Assembly: GCA_016287975.1 (NCBI GenBank)
Contig: JAEEXV010000075.1
Location: 7,680 to 71,679 of the forward strand
Direction of reading: 5' to 3'
Source of the DNA: Lentisphaeria bacterium
GTDB taxonomy: Bacteria > Verrucomicrobiota > Lentisphaeria > Oligosphaerales > Oligosphaeraceae
Length of the DNA: 64,000 nucleotides
The position numbers were made by a program, and so were the translations under genes. Below, piece after piece: positions 24,255-32,988 of this stretch. Below the pieces are notes generated by a model that ran no database searches, was not told the origin of the DNA, and was given only the letters and a program-made list of their open reading frames with translations. Positions within the stretch are counted from its first letter, which is position 1; each line of letters starts with the position of its first letter.

Positions 24255-26774
24255 TCACCGCTTCAACGCGGCGTCGATCTCCGCCTGCAGGGCGGGGAAG
24301 TCGACGGTGGAGGGGGCATTGGGATCGTCGGTGAGCACGAAGGAATCCAGCGACCCGAAGTCCAGCAGCACCTTCGCGCCCTGGATGCGCGGCCTGCCGT
24401 TGCCGCCAAGCAGGCGGACCTTGGCGGCGTCCCCGCCAGGCCACGCGATGGCGACCTCGCCCAGTTTCTTCTGCGTGACGTTCACGAGGAAGACGTAGTT
24501 CGCGCCGCCGCAGTCGAGGGTGATCTGGCGGACATCCTGGTTCGAGACGGCCGCCTGGACGCGGGCGCGCGGCGAAAGCAGCGCCGCCTCCAGCGCGCGC
24601 AGTTCCGGCATGATGCCCTTGAGGTAGCCGAGGCGCATGTTCGGATCGCTGAAGATGCCCGAGTTGGGGACGGTCTCGCCGTACTTGACGGCAGGGTCGC
24701 CGAGTTTGTACGGCATCATGCCGCGCACGCCCGCGGTGACGCCCGCGAAGACCGAGGCGCGCAGTTCATGGCAGGTCATCGCGCGATGGTTGCCGCGGTA
24801 CTTGGCGAAGCTGTTCCGCTCGAAGGCCATCGGCACATAGCAGACGGCCTCGCGCCCGACCTGCTCCACCACCGCCCGCAGCTGGTTCGCCAGCGCCACG
24901 ATCGGGATGCTGAAGTAGTCGCGCGGGTTGGCCAGCGGGCTGGGGTAGATGTCAGGCCAGTGCACGTCGCAATGGCCCTTCTTGCTGATGCAGCCCGCGC
25001 CCGAGTTGTCGCAGCCCATCACCAGATGCCAGGGGTCGTGCTCGCGCAGGAACTCGTAGACGGCCTTGAGATTGCGCACCGACTCGGGGCCGCGCGGCTC
25101 GTCGTAGAGGTACCACCCCAGCAGCGCGGGATGCTTCCCCACCGCCTTGATCAGCGCCAGCGTCCGCGCCTGCAGTTCTCGGTCGAAGCTGGCGTGGCGC
25201 CTGCCCTGCAGCAGGAAGCCCTTGTCCTCCTGGCGGATGCGGTGGAAGGGCCGCATCACCACCTTGAGCCCGTTCGCGTGCGCCTGGTCCAGATAGGCGA
25301 CAATGCCAGGGATCTCCCGCATGTTGACCGTGTACGAATGCACCGTGTTGCAGCCAGATGCCGCCAGCAGCGCGAAGGCGTCCTCGTGCACCCCGTAGAA
25401 GCCCCGCATGTAATACGGCTTCCCGTTGAGCACCAGCCGCCGCTCCGCGTCGATCCACACCTCGTTGCCGCCCTGCGGCGCCACGACGCGCACCTCCTTC
25501 TCCAGCCGCCCCAGCACCTTGCCGCCGCGGGACATCGTGACCACGACCTTCACCCTGCCAGGCTTCACCCCCGCCAGCGGCACCTTCCATTCGGCGCAGT
25601 CGGCAGGCGAGAGCACCCGCCGAGGCGCCAGCACCGCCCCGCCCTCATGCCGCGCCTCGGCCTCGATGCGGCACGCCTTCAGCATCTCCGCGCCGACGCG
25701 CGGCGTGATGCGGAAGCGCGCCGTCTTGTCCGCCATCGCCGATAGGACGGCGTCCCGATGGAACGGCCACAGCGTCTCGACCGTGCATGGCGCGACCTCC
25801 ACGGGACGCTCGGCGCGCCCCGTCCAGACCAGCCCCCGCCCGTCCCGCAGGAACAACTGGCAGCGATAGAGGCCGCTGCCCGCGATCTTCAACGGCAGCC
25901 GAAAGGCCACCGCGCCGTCCTTGACCTCGAACAGATCCCCGACGAAGTCCACCTGCCGACGCCCCGCGTCCAAGACGCGGCAATGCAGCGACACCTTGCC
26001 TGTGAGTGCGGTGCGGACGGCGCCGACCAGCTGGCAGCGCACCGCCTCGCCGTCCATCTCCGTCGCGATGTCGAGGGCCGCGAGGGAATTGAGGAAGCGG
26101 TTTCCCTCCAGTCCGAGGCCAGTCAGGCGGGCATAGCTGTCCAGTTCCTGGAACTTCAGCGACGCGGGGAAGGCGGAGCGCTCCGCCTGGCTGCCGTTGT
26201 AGTTCTCGCGGCCGCAGAGGAACCGCCATTCGTCGGGATGGCAGTCGGGAAAGGCGGCGAAGGGGATGTAGAGCTCCAGCTGCCAGCCGCCGTTCACGCG
26301 CCGCCCCGCCGCCTTCGCCAGGGAATCCCACTTGCCGTCCGAGGATCCGCCGCGCGAAAAGGTGTCATAGACCGCGCCGTCGGGATTGACGATGATCTGG
26401 TAGTATTCGCGGATGTTGTGGTCGGGGCTGACATCCGGCGCGGTCGAGAAGAAGACCTCGACGCAGTCGTCGTGCCACACCGCGTCGTCGTGCTGGCGCG
26501 GCTCGCTCTTGACGGCCGCGTCGCGGCAATCCCAGAACATCCAGATGCCTCCGTCGTCCCGCAGCATCTTGAACCGCGTCGGCTCGGCGGCAGGCTCCGC
26601 GCCAGGGCCGAGGCGGGTGAAGCCCTCCGCCCAGGGGGCCTGCCGCCAGGCGGCCTCGTCGGCCTTCCCGTCCAGCACCATCGCCTCCTTCGCGCGGACG
26701 AGTTTCCATTCCGGCAGCGCGGCGGCGGCCAGCGCGGCGCACAGCATCATCCAAACCAGCAGCGTCTGCTTCAT
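24255..26774 (-). CDS. Secreted CBM9-like plus TIM-barrel glycoside hydrolase-like protein
   Basis: An 839-residue secreted protein. Signal peptide MKQTLLVWMMLCAALAAAAL. Residues ~25-220 are a family-9-like carbohydrate-binding/DOMON domain (VLDGKADEAAWRQAPW, IWMFWDCRDAAVKS, DDCVEVFFSTAPD). A middle beta domain follows, then a GH2/GH5-like TIM barrel from ~420 (RRLVLNGKPYYMRGFYGVHE), with HPALLGWYLYDEPRGPES carrying the likely acid/base Glu at the end of strand 4. Start chosen at ATG 26774: GGGAGGA lies 6 nt upstream, while ATGs at 26792 and 26780 are badly spaced. It follows the LamG gene by 14 nt. Probable exo-glycosidase or glycan-binding protein; substrate unknown. Confidence 0.78.
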   Translation of the reverse strand: MKQTLLVWMMLCAALAAAALPEWKLVRAKEAMVLDGKADEAAWRQAPWAEGFTRLGPGAEPAAEPTRFKMLRDDGGIWMFWDCRDAAVKSEPRQHDDAVWHDDCVEVFFSTAPDVSPDHNIREYYQIIVNPDGAVYDTFSRGGSSDGKWDSLAKAAGRRVNGGWQLELYIPFAAFPDCHPDEWRFLCGRENYNGSQAERSAFPASLKFQELDSYARLTGLGLEGNRFLNSLAALDIATEMDGEAVRCQLVGAVRTALTGKVSLHCRVLDAGRRQVDFVGDLFEVKDGAVAFRLPLKIAGSGLYRCQLFLRDGRGLVWTGRAERPVEVAPCTVETLWPFHRDAVLSAMADKTARFRITPRVGAEMLKACRIEAEARHEGGAVLAPRRVLSPADCAEWKVPLAGVKPGRVKVVVTMSRGGKVLGRLEKEVRVVAPQGGNEVWIDAERRLVLNGKPYYMRGFYGVHEDAFALLAASGCNTVHSYTVNMREIPGIVAYLDQAHANGLKVVMRPFHRIRQEDKGFLLQGRRHASFDRELQARTLALIKAVGKHPALLGWYLYDEPRGPESVRNLKAVYEFLREHDPWHLVMGCDNSGAGCISKKGHCDVHWPDIYPSPLANPRDYFSIPIVALANQLRAVVEQVGREAVCYVPMAFERNSFAKYRGNHRAMTCHELRASVFAGVTAGVRGMMPYKLGDPAVKYGETVPNSGIFSDPNMRLGYLKGIMPELRALEAALLSPRARVQAAVSNQDVRQITLDCGGANYVFLVNVTQKKLGEVAIAWPGGDAAKVRLLGGNGRPRIQGAKVLLDFGSLDSFVLTDDPNAPSTVDFPALQAEIDAALKR

Positions 26775-26788
26775 CGTCATTCCTCCCG

Positions 26789-27484
26789 TCATCGCATTTC
26801 CGCCAGGAACGCCTCGGCGACCTCGGCCGCGTCGAGCGCCTTCCCGTAGATCTTGAGTTCATCCAGGGCGCCCTGGAGCGGATAGGTATAGCCGTTGTTG
26901 TAGCTGCCCACCGAAAGCAGCCCCTTGCCCTGCGTGAAGCGGATCGCCCCCTCGGCCTTCAGCACCGCGTCGAGGTAGATGCGGCACCGCTCGCCGTCGT
27001 AGACCACCGCGACCTGGCACCAGCGCCCGGACGGAACCACCACCGTCGAGGAGTTGGTCCCGACCGATACCACCTTCTTGCCGTCGCCAGTGCGCGCCCC
27101 CAGGGAGTTGTAGAAATAGGTCAGGCGGAAGCCAGGGCCGCGCCCGCCCCCCAGGAACAGCAGTTCCCGGAACTGACGGTAGTCGCGGGTGTCGTCCAGT
27201 TTCATCCACAGCGTCACGGTGAAGGGGGCCACGAAGGTCTGCGGCGGCACTGGAATCGTGACGCCGCAGACCGCATGGTGCGCCTTCTTGTCCGTCTGCG
27301 GGAAATAGAGCGCCTTGCCCGAAAGCCCCTCCGCCTGCGCCAGGCGCACCGCCTTGCCATTGCAGCTCCCGACGGCGTCGACGATCGCCGTCCCGTCAAA
27401 GCGGTAGTGGTGCAGCGGCTGCACCGCCATCACGCCCCCTGCCGCCGCCAGCCAAAGCACCATCCACCCCATCCGCCAACGCAT
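26789..27484 (-). CDS. Secreted LamG-like (concanavalin-A fold) protein
   Basis: A 231-residue exported protein with signal peptide MRWRMGWMVLWLAAAGGVMA and one LamG-type jelly-roll: HHYRFDGTAIVDAVG, APFTVTLWMKLDD, GRWCQVAVVYDGERCRIYLD and the closing YPLQGALDELKIYGKALDAA. The start at 27484 is preceded by GGAG at 7 nt, better than the upstream in-frame ATG. It is first in a minus-strand operon with the CBM9/TIM-barrel protein and the MATE transporter. Such small LamG proteins usually bind glycans; no catalytic residues are evident. Confidence 0.85.
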   Translation of the reverse strand: MRWRMGWMVLWLAAAGGVMAVQPLHHYRFDGTAIVDAVGSCNGKAVRLAQAEGLSGKALYFPQTDKKAHHAVCGVTIPVPPQTFVAPFTVTLWMKLDDTRDYRQFRELLFLGGGRGPGFRLTYFYNSLGARTGDGKKVVSVGTNSSTVVVPSGRWCQVAVVYDGERCRIYLDAVLKAEGAIRFTQGKGLLSVGSYNNGYTYPLQGALDELKIYGKALDAAEVAEAFLAEMR

Positions 27485-27609
27485 AGCAAACTCCTTCCCC
27501 CGCTCCTGTGCCACGACTCTTTTGCAAACTGCCCTTATTGTAGCACCGCCCCGCAGGATTGCCCGCCGCCCGCGCCATTTTCCGCCTTCCCGCCTTCCCG
27601 TCCGCCGAC

Positions 27610-27615
27610 TATATT
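27610..27615 (+). promoter_or_regulatory. Putative -10 box of the DAACS gene
   Basis: TATATT, the recurrent -10 sequence of this window, 59 nt before the ATG. No good -35 hexamer is seen. Confidence 0.35.
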
Positions 27616-27674
27616 ATGCCCGTCGCCGCAAACGGCAATCGTCCCTCCCCGTCCCCCGTCCCAGTTCCACCGCC

Positions 27675-28970
27675 ATGAGCAAGCCCTCCAAATTCCCGCT
27701 GATCTACCGCATCCTCGCCAGCTTCATCCTCGGCATCCTCCTCGGCCTCGCCGCCGAACGCTGGAGCAGCCCGACCGCGCTGGACACCATCCTCACCATC
27801 GTCATGCCCTTCGGCAATGTCCTCGTCGCGATGCTCAAGATGGTGGTCTACCCGATCATCTTCTTCTCGCTCGTGCTCGGCGCGGCCTCCCTCCCCATGA
27901 AGAAGTCCGGCAAGGTCGGCGCCGTCGTCATCCTCTGGTATTTCGCGACCTCCCTCTTCGCCACCCTCTTCGGCGTCGGCCTCGCCTACCTCATGAACCC
28001 CTCCATCCAGGCCGCCGACAGCCTCGCTGGCAACTACATGAAAGGCGCCCAGGCACTCTCAGGAAACGCAGGCGCCTCCACCGTCTCCGACTTCTTCGTC
28101 GGGCTCTTCCAGAACCCCTTCCAGGCCCTCGCCAGCGGACAGTTCCTCCCCATCATCATATTCGCCATCGCCTTCGGCCTCGCCGCCCGGTGCATCCTCG
28201 ACCGCCCCCAGAGCCAGGACACCGCCCTCGTCCAGAAGATGATCGAGGTCTTCGACGGCATCCAGAAGACCGCCTTCCAGCTCGTCGAATGGGTCATGCT
28301 CTACTTCCCCTTCGGCATCTTCGCCCTCACCTTCTCCAACTTCGCCTCCCACGGCACCCTCCTCTTCGGCCCCTATCTCCGCATCGTCCTCTGCGTCATG
28401 CTCGGCGTCGCCGCCATGATCCTCCTCATCTACCCGCTCGCGCTCCTCCTCTTCTGCCGCGAAAACCCCTACCGCATCCTCCTGCGCATCCGACAGGCAC
28501 TCATCACCGCATTCGTCACCCGCTCCAGCGCCGCCACCCTCCCAGTCTCCTTCAACGCCATGCGGCAACTCGGCGTCGACAGGTCCCTCTCCAGTTTCTC
28601 CCTGCCCCTGGGCGCCACCGTCAACATGGACGGCGTCTGCGTGCACCTCCCCGTCTTCGTCATCCTCGCCGCCAACCTCTTCCACATGCACCTCACCGCG
28701 CTGCAGCTCGCCATCCTCGTCACCTCCATCCTCTTCGCCTCCGTCGGCGCGGGCGGCGTCCCAGGCGGCTCCGTCTTCCTCCTCTTCATGGTCCTTGAAA
28801 ACCTCGGCCTGAGCCCCGAGCAGGTCGCCACCATCGTCGCCCTCGCCCTCGGCATCAACCCCATCCTCGACATGTTCGAGACCTGCTGCAACGTCGCGGG
28901 CGACAACATCTGCACCTACATCGTCGCCAGACGCAACGGCCTCTGCCACGACACCCCAACCGCGCCATAG
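27675..28970 (+). CDS. Dicarboxylate/amino-acid:cation symporter (DAACS family)
   Basis: A 431-residue GltP/DctA-type secondary transporter with eight membrane helices and two re-entrant loops. It shows the serine-rich loop TRSSAATLPVSFNAM and the ion/substrate motif LGATVNMDGVCVHLP (usually NMDGT), then FASVGAGGVPGGSVF and GINPILDMFETCCNVAGDN. These mark Na+ or H+ coupled uptake of aspartate, glutamate or C4-dicarboxylates. Start chosen at ATG 27675 (MSKPSKFPLIYRIL). It is divergent from the LamG gene and followed 10 nt later by a sialidase-fold gene. Confidence 0.92.
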   Translation: MSKPSKFPLIYRILASFILGILLGLAAERWSSPTALDTILTIVMPFGNVLVAMLKMVVYPIIFFSLVLGAASLPMKKSGKVGAVVILWYFATSLFATLFGVGLAYLMNPSIQAADSLAGNYMKGAQALSGNAGASTVSDFFVGLFQNPFQALASGQFLPIIIFAIAFGLAARCILDRPQSQDTALVQKMIEVFDGIQKTAFQLVEWVMLYFPFGIFALTFSNFASHGTLLFGPYLRIVLCVMLGVAAMILLIYPLALLLFCRENPYRILLRIRQALITAFVTRSSAATLPVSFNAMRQLGVDRSLSSFSLPLGATVNMDGVCVHLPVFVILAANLFHMHLTALQLAILVTSILFASVGAGGVPGGSVFLLFMVLENLGLSPEQVATIVALALGINPILDMFETCCNVAGDNICTYIVARRNGLCHDTPTAP

Positions 28971-28980
28971 CCCCACGCCC

Positions 28981-30084
28981 ATGAGCCACTCCCCCGCCCT
29001 CCTCCACGAGACCATCCTCGCCCCCGCCGCCCATTGGTGCGCACCCGCCGTCGAATGCGGCATCTTCCCAGGACTCTGCGCCAGGCCCGACGGCACCCTC
29101 GCCCTCCTCGCCGTCTGCGGCTCCGACTTCGAATCCGCCGACCAGCGCGTCGTCGCATACCAGGGCTCCCCCGACGGCACCCAGTGGACGCCCTGTGGCG
29201 ACTGGGGCGAAATCCGCTCCCGCGGACACCTCTTCAACGCCGCCGCCAAGCCGACCCTGCTCCCAGACGGCACCATCCTCGCCCTCGGATACGGCTACGA
29301 ACGCGACCAGCCCGACCTCTCCATCTCCGAATACACTGAAAAACACGGGCGATTCCCCACCGTGCGCAACTTCGTCGCCTACAGCCACGACGGCGGACAA
29401 ACCTACACCCCGCCCGAATTCCTCGACCTCCCCCACGGCGGCATCGAATTCTCGGGACCCGCCGTCGCCGCACCCGACGGACGCCTCCTCGCCTTCGGCC
29501 CGCCCTTCAGCGTCGCCGCCGACGGCCAGCAGGGCATCTGCTATGAAAGCGCCGACCAGGGCCGCACCTGGCGCGAAAAGAGCGTCTTCCACCACGGCGG
29601 CAGCATCACCGCCTGGGAGACCCGCGCCGCGTTCCTCCCCGACGGGCGCCTCGCCGTCGTCTTCTGGGCCTTCGACCTCCACGCCCAGAAGCACCTCACC
29701 AACCGTCTCGCGCTCTCCGACGACGGCGGCGAATCCTGGACCATCCTCGACACCGCCCTCCCTGGCCAGGCCGCCAACCTCCTCCCCAACCCCGACGGCT
29801 CCCTCGGAATCCTCTACGCCAAGCGCGAAGGCGACGCCCCGGGCGTCTACCTGGCCACCTGCGACCTCCGCGGAAACACCCTCGCCCTCCGCGACACCGT
29901 CCAACTCTACGATGTCCAGGACGGCGCCAACGCACTGGGGCGCATCACCACCCAGTTCTACAACCTCAAGTTCGGACAGCCCTCCCTCACCCGCCTCGCC
30001 GACGGCGCCTCAATCCTCCTCTTCTGGCGCAAGTCCCCCGACGGACGATACGAAATCGTCCTGCGGAAATTCGCCCGGCCATAG
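28981..30084 (+). CDS. Sialidase-fold (BNR-repeat) protein without signal peptide
   Basis: A 367-residue six-bladed propeller protein. Three Asp-box motifs (S-x-D-x-G-x-T/S-W/Y) are visible: SHDGGQTY, SADQGRTW and SDDGGESW. KPTLLPDGTILALGYGYERD is typical of exo-sialidase-like proteins and other BNR hydrolases. There is no signal peptide (MSHSPALLHETILAPAAHW), so it is probably cytoplasmic or exported by another route. It is 10 nt after the DAACS symporter and probably co-transcribed with it. It may act on short imported glycosides, but the arginine triad cannot be confirmed by eye. Confidence 0.78.
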   Translation: MSHSPALLHETILAPAAHWCAPAVECGIFPGLCARPDGTLALLAVCGSDFESADQRVVAYQGSPDGTQWTPCGDWGEIRSRGHLFNAAAKPTLLPDGTILALGYGYERDQPDLSISEYTEKHGRFPTVRNFVAYSHDGGQTYTPPEFLDLPHGGIEFSGPAVAAPDGRLLAFGPPFSVAADGQQGICYESADQGRTWREKSVFHHGGSITAWETRAAFLPDGRLAVVFWAFDLHAQKHLTNRLALSDDGGESWTILDTALPGQAANLLPNPDGSLGILYAKREGDAPGVYLATCDLRGNTLALRDTVQLYDVQDGANALGRITTQFYNLKFGQPSLTRLADGASILLFWRKSPDGRYEIVLRKFARP

Positions 30085-30149
30085 CCGCGCGGACAACGGC
30101 CGCACCGCAAAAAAACACCCTCGTTCCGCATGGAACTCGCCGCCACGCC

Positions 30150-30177
30150 TTGCGGTCCGCGAAAACAAGGCTATATT
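30150..30177 (+). promoter_or_regulatory. Promoter of the rpsP operon
   Basis: -35 TTGCGG (30150-30155), 16-bp spacer, -10 TATATT (30172-30177), giving a leader of about 65 nt before rpsP, whose SD is TTAGGA. Confidence 0.5.
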
Positions 30178-30248
30178 AACGAACTCGCACCTTTACCCAC
30201 TTTTTGTCTGTTGCCGTATCATCCGATAGCACCATTAGGAACCCCGTA

Positions 30249-30614
30249 ATGTCAGTCAAAATCAGACTTCGTAGAACTGGCGCCCTGAGCGCCGCCTGCT
30301 GGCGTGTCGTCGTGGCCGATGCCCGCTCCCCGCGTGACGGCCGTTTCATCGAAAACCTCGGACTCTACGACCCCCGCCACGACACCGAGAAGATCAACCT
30401 CGAACGCGCCAAATACTGGCTCTCCGTCGGCGCCCAGGCCAGCCCCACCGTCCAGGCCATCATCAAGCGCCAGGAGGAAGGCAAGCCCTTCCCGAAGCGC
30501 CGCGAACCCGTCAAGAAGGCCGCCCCCGCCCCCAGAGCCGTCAAACCCGCTCCCGCCGAGGCCGCCGAGGCCGCCGAGGCAACTGAAGCCCCCAAGGCAG
30601 AAGACGCCCAGTAA
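30249..30614 (+). CDS. rpsP: 30S ribosomal protein S16 with acidic/alanine-rich tail
   Basis: A 121-residue S16. The first ~82 residues match the family: VKIRLRRTGALSAACWRVVV, VADARSPRDGRFIENLGLYD, KINLERAKYWLSVGAQASPT. The last ~40 residues are a low-complexity Ala/Pro/Glu tail (APAEAAEAAEATEAPKAEDA), making it longer than the usual 80-90. Start is the ATG at 30249 after the SD-like TTAGGA. It heads the conserved rpsP-khpA-trmD-rplS-rnhB block. Confidence 0.97.
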   Translation: MSVKIRLRRTGALSAACWRVVVADARSPRDGRFIENLGLYDPRHDTEKINLERAKYWLSVGAQASPTVQAIIKRQEEGKPFPKRREPVKKAAPAPRAVKPAPAEAAEAAEATEAPKAEDAQ

Positions 30615-30644
30615 TCGTCCCGCATCACGTTCCCTTGTCTCAAT

Positions 30645-31025
30645 ATGGGTATCTCCTTCCTTAAACGCCTCTTCGGCGGCGGCGCCGAAAGCACCAGCCA
30701 ACTCCCTGAAATGACCGACGCCCCCGCCGCCGAGGCGCAGGACGCCGCTCCCGCCGAGGAGCCCGCCCCCACCGAAGAGGATCTCGCGGCCTTCGAGAAC
30801 TTCATCCGCTACGTCGTCTGCGCTCTCGTCGACCAGCCCGAGCAGGTCTCCCTCACCAAAGTCCAGAAAGCCGACCTCACCGTCCTGCAAATCCATTGCT
30901 TCAAGAAGGACGTCGGCAAGATCATCGGCAAAAGCGGCAAGACCATCAGCGCGCTGCGCACCCTCGTCAAAGGCGCCGCGGCCCGCAGCGGCCTGCGCGT
31001 GACCGTCGATGTGATGGACGACTGA
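30645..31025 (+). CDS. khpA: KH-domain RNA-binding protein KhpA with N-terminal extension
   Basis: A 126-residue protein. The C-terminal ~76 residues are a KhpA-type KH domain with the GxxG loop in VGKIIGKSGKTISALRTLV. KhpA proteins bind structured RNA, often with KhpB/Jag, and influence cell elongation and small-RNA stability. Unlike typical 75-85-residue KhpA, it has a ~48-residue extension: a basic MGISFLKRLFGGG start and an acidic Ala/Pro/Glu segment (AAEAQDAAPAEEPAPTEEDL). Position between rpsP and trmD is conserved in many bacteria. No clear SD precedes it, so it may rely on coupling from rpsP. Confidence 0.92.
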   Translation: MGISFLKRLFGGGAESTSQLPEMTDAPAAEAQDAAPAEEPAPTEEDLAAFENFIRYVVCALVDQPEQVSLTKVQKADLTVLQIHCFKKDVGKIIGKSGKTISALRTLVKGAAARSGLRVTVDVMDD

Positions 31026-31051
31026 ACCACCCGCCCCCACCGCCCCCCACC

Positions 31052-31720
31052 ATGCAGATTGACATCGTCAGCCTGTTCCCCTCCATCTGCCAGGGCGCCC
31101 TCGGCGAATCCGTCATCGGGCGCGCCTGGAAGGAAGGCATCGTCGACATCCGGCTCGTCGACCTGCGCGACTACACCCATGACGCGCGCAAGACCGTCGA
31201 CGACACCCCGTATGGCGGCGGCGTCGGCATGGTGCTCCGCCCCGAGCCGCTCTTCGAGTGCCTCACCGACCTGCGCACCCCGGATTCCCACGTCATCCTC
31301 ATGACCCCGCAGGGACAGCGCTTCTGCCAGGGCACCGCGCGGCGCCTCGTACAGTGCCCGCACCTCATCCTGGTCTGCGGACACTACGAGGGCATCGACG
31401 AACGCGCGCGGCAGTGCCTGATGGACGAGGAACTCTCCATCGGCGACTACGTCCTCACCAACGGCGCCCTCGCCGCCTGCGTCGTCACCGACGCCATCGT
31501 GCGGCTGCTTCCAGGCGCCCTCGGCAACGACACCTCTTCGGACGAGGAGTCCTTCGGCAACGAGCCCCTGCTCGAATACCCGCAGTTCACCCGCCCCGCC
31601 GCCTACAAGGGCATGAAAGTCCCGGAAGTCCTGCTCTCGGGAAACCATCAGGAAATCGCCGCCTGGCGCCTTGAACAGCGCGTCCTGCGCACTGTCGGCC
31701 GCCGCCCCGACCTGCTCTGA
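31052..31720 (+). CDS. trmD: tRNA (guanine-N1-)-methyltransferase TrmD
   Basis: A 222-residue SPOUT methyltransferase that makes m1G37 in tRNAs. MQIDIVSLFPSICQGALGES, DDTPYGGGVGMVLRPEPLFE, and the trefoil-knot S-adenosylmethionine site in CGHYEGIDERARQ and SIGDYVLTNGALAACVVTDA are diagnostic. The late EYPQFTRPAAYKGMKVPEVL and LLSGNHQEIAAWR are also present. Start ATG 31052 begins the family N-terminus; the same frame is open upstream over khpA. The usual rimM gene between khpA and trmD is absent here; only 26 nt separate the two. Confidence 0.97.
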   Translation: MQIDIVSLFPSICQGALGESVIGRAWKEGIVDIRLVDLRDYTHDARKTVDDTPYGGGVGMVLRPEPLFECLTDLRTPDSHVILMTPQGQRFCQGTARRLVQCPHLILVCGHYEGIDERARQCLMDEELSIGDYVLTNGALAACVVTDAIVRLLPGALGNDTSSDEESFGNEPLLEYPQFTRPAAYKGMKVPEVLLSGNHQEIAAWRLEQRVLRTVGRRPDLL

Positions 31721-31779
31721 GCCAAAGATTTTTTGTCATAACCAATCCGAATCCAATTGTTAGGAGGTTCAACCGCCTT

Positions 31780-32130
31780 ATGAACACCATCGAGAAAATT
31801 CGCCAGGAGAATCTCAAGACCGACCTGCCGACCATGAAGATCGGCGACACTGTCCAGATCGGCTTCAGGATTGTCGAAGGCGGCAAGGAGCGCATCCAGA
31901 ACTTCACGGGCACCATCATCGCCATGCACGGCACTGGCATCTCCAAGACCATCACCCTGCGCCGCGTCGTCAGCGGCTCTGGCGTCGAGCGCATTGTCCC
32001 CGTGAACTCCCCGCGCGTCGCCTCCTTCAAGGTCCTCAAGTCCGCCATCGTCCGCCGCGCGAAGTTGTACTATCTGCGCCATCAGGTCGGCAAGGCCGCC
32101 AAGCTGCAGACCGTCAACGTCAACGGCTGA
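31780..32130 (+). CDS. rplS: 50S ribosomal protein L19
   Basis: A 116-residue L19, normal length, with MKIGDTVQIGFRIVEGGKER, QNFTGTIIAMHGTGISKTIT, TLRRVVSGSGVERIVPVNSP and RRAKLYYLR. It has the strongest ribosome-binding site of the block, AGGAGG at 31762-31767, 12 nt before the ATG. A perfect terminator follows 49 nt after the stop. Confidence 0.98.
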   Translation: MNTIEKIRQENLKTDLPTMKIGDTVQIGFRIVEGGKERIQNFTGTIIAMHGTGISKTITLRRVVSGSGVERIVPVNSPRVASFKVLKSAIVRRAKLYYLRHQVGKAAKLQTVNVNG

Positions 32131-32179
32131 CATCCCCGCATCCCGTCTTCTCCTACCCGCGCGTCTGCGGGCGCACTGC

Positions 32180-32215
32180 AAAGGCACGAACCCCGTCAGG
32201 CTTTCGTGCCTTTTT
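32180..32215 (+). terminator. Intrinsic terminator after rplS
   Basis: Perfect 11-bp stem AAAGGCACGAA (32180-32190) / TTCGTGCCTTT (32203-32213), 12-nt loop, ending in a five-T run (32211-32215). It separates the ribosomal-protein part of the block from rnhB, 13 nt downstream. Confidence 0.9.
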
Positions 32216-32228
32216 GGCTTTTTCCGCC

Positions 32229-32870
32229 ATGCCACCCAAGGGCATCCAGCATCCGTTTGCATTCGAGAACGCCCTCCGCGAGGAGGCGGGGCGCAATCTC
32301 GCCATCGCAGGCATCGACGAGGCGGGGCGCGGCCCCCTGGCGGGCCCCGTCGTCATCGCGGCGGTGATCCTGCCCGCCCCGCCCGAGGTCTTCGACCTGC
32401 CCGTCAACGACTCCAAGAAACTGACGGCGCGCCAGCGCGAGGAACTCGCCGCCGCCCTCAAGGCGGATCCGCGCGTCTCCTACGCCGTCATCCGCAAAAG
32501 CCCCGCCGAGATCGATCGGCTGAACATCCTCCGCGCCACCCAGGAAGGCATGCGCGAGGCCGCCCTGGCGCTCCCGACCCCGCCAGACTACGCCCTCGTC
32601 GACGGCCTCGCCTTCGCGCCATTCCCCGTCCCCGTGCGGTTCCTCACCCACGGCGACGCCCTCTCCGCCTCCATCGCCGCCGCCAGCATCCTCGCCAAGA
32701 CCGAGCGCGACGCCATCATGGTCGAACTGGACCGCCTCTACCCGGAATACGGCTTCGCGGACCACAAGGGCTACGGCACCCCGGCGCATCTCGCCGCCCT
32801 CCAGAAACACGGCCCGTGCCCCGAACACCGCCGTTCCTTCGGCCCCGTCGCCCAGCCGCTGCTCTTTTGA
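32229..32870 (+). CDS. rnhB: Ribonuclease HII
   Basis: A 213-residue RNase HII that removes ribonucleotides from DNA and RNA primers. AIAGIDEAGRGPLAGPVVIA carries the first catalytic DE pair, VNDSKKLTARQREEL is conserved, YALVDGLAF gives the third Asp, and ASILAKTERDAIM the fourth region. Ends KHGPCPEHRRSFGPV as expected. Start ATG 32229; it begins just past the rplS terminator, so it is expressed by read-through or by a promoter within the terminator area. Confidence 0.95.
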   Translation: MPPKGIQHPFAFENALREEAGRNLAIAGIDEAGRGPLAGPVVIAAVILPAPPEVFDLPVNDSKKLTARQREELAAALKADPRVSYAVIRKSPAEIDRLNILRATQEGMREAALALPTPPDYALVDGLAFAPFPVPVRFLTHGDALSASIAAASILAKTERDAIMVELDRLYPEYGFADHKGYGTPAHLAALQKHGPCPEHRRSFGPVAQPLLF

Positions 32871-32988
32871 CACCTCGCCGCCCCGCGGATACTGCCAGCA
32901 CAGGACTCGCCGCCCGATTCCGCGCCAGGCCCGCCAGCGCGCGATCCGTCCCGCGCTTGGGCGCGATTTTCGGAATCCCCATCGAGAC

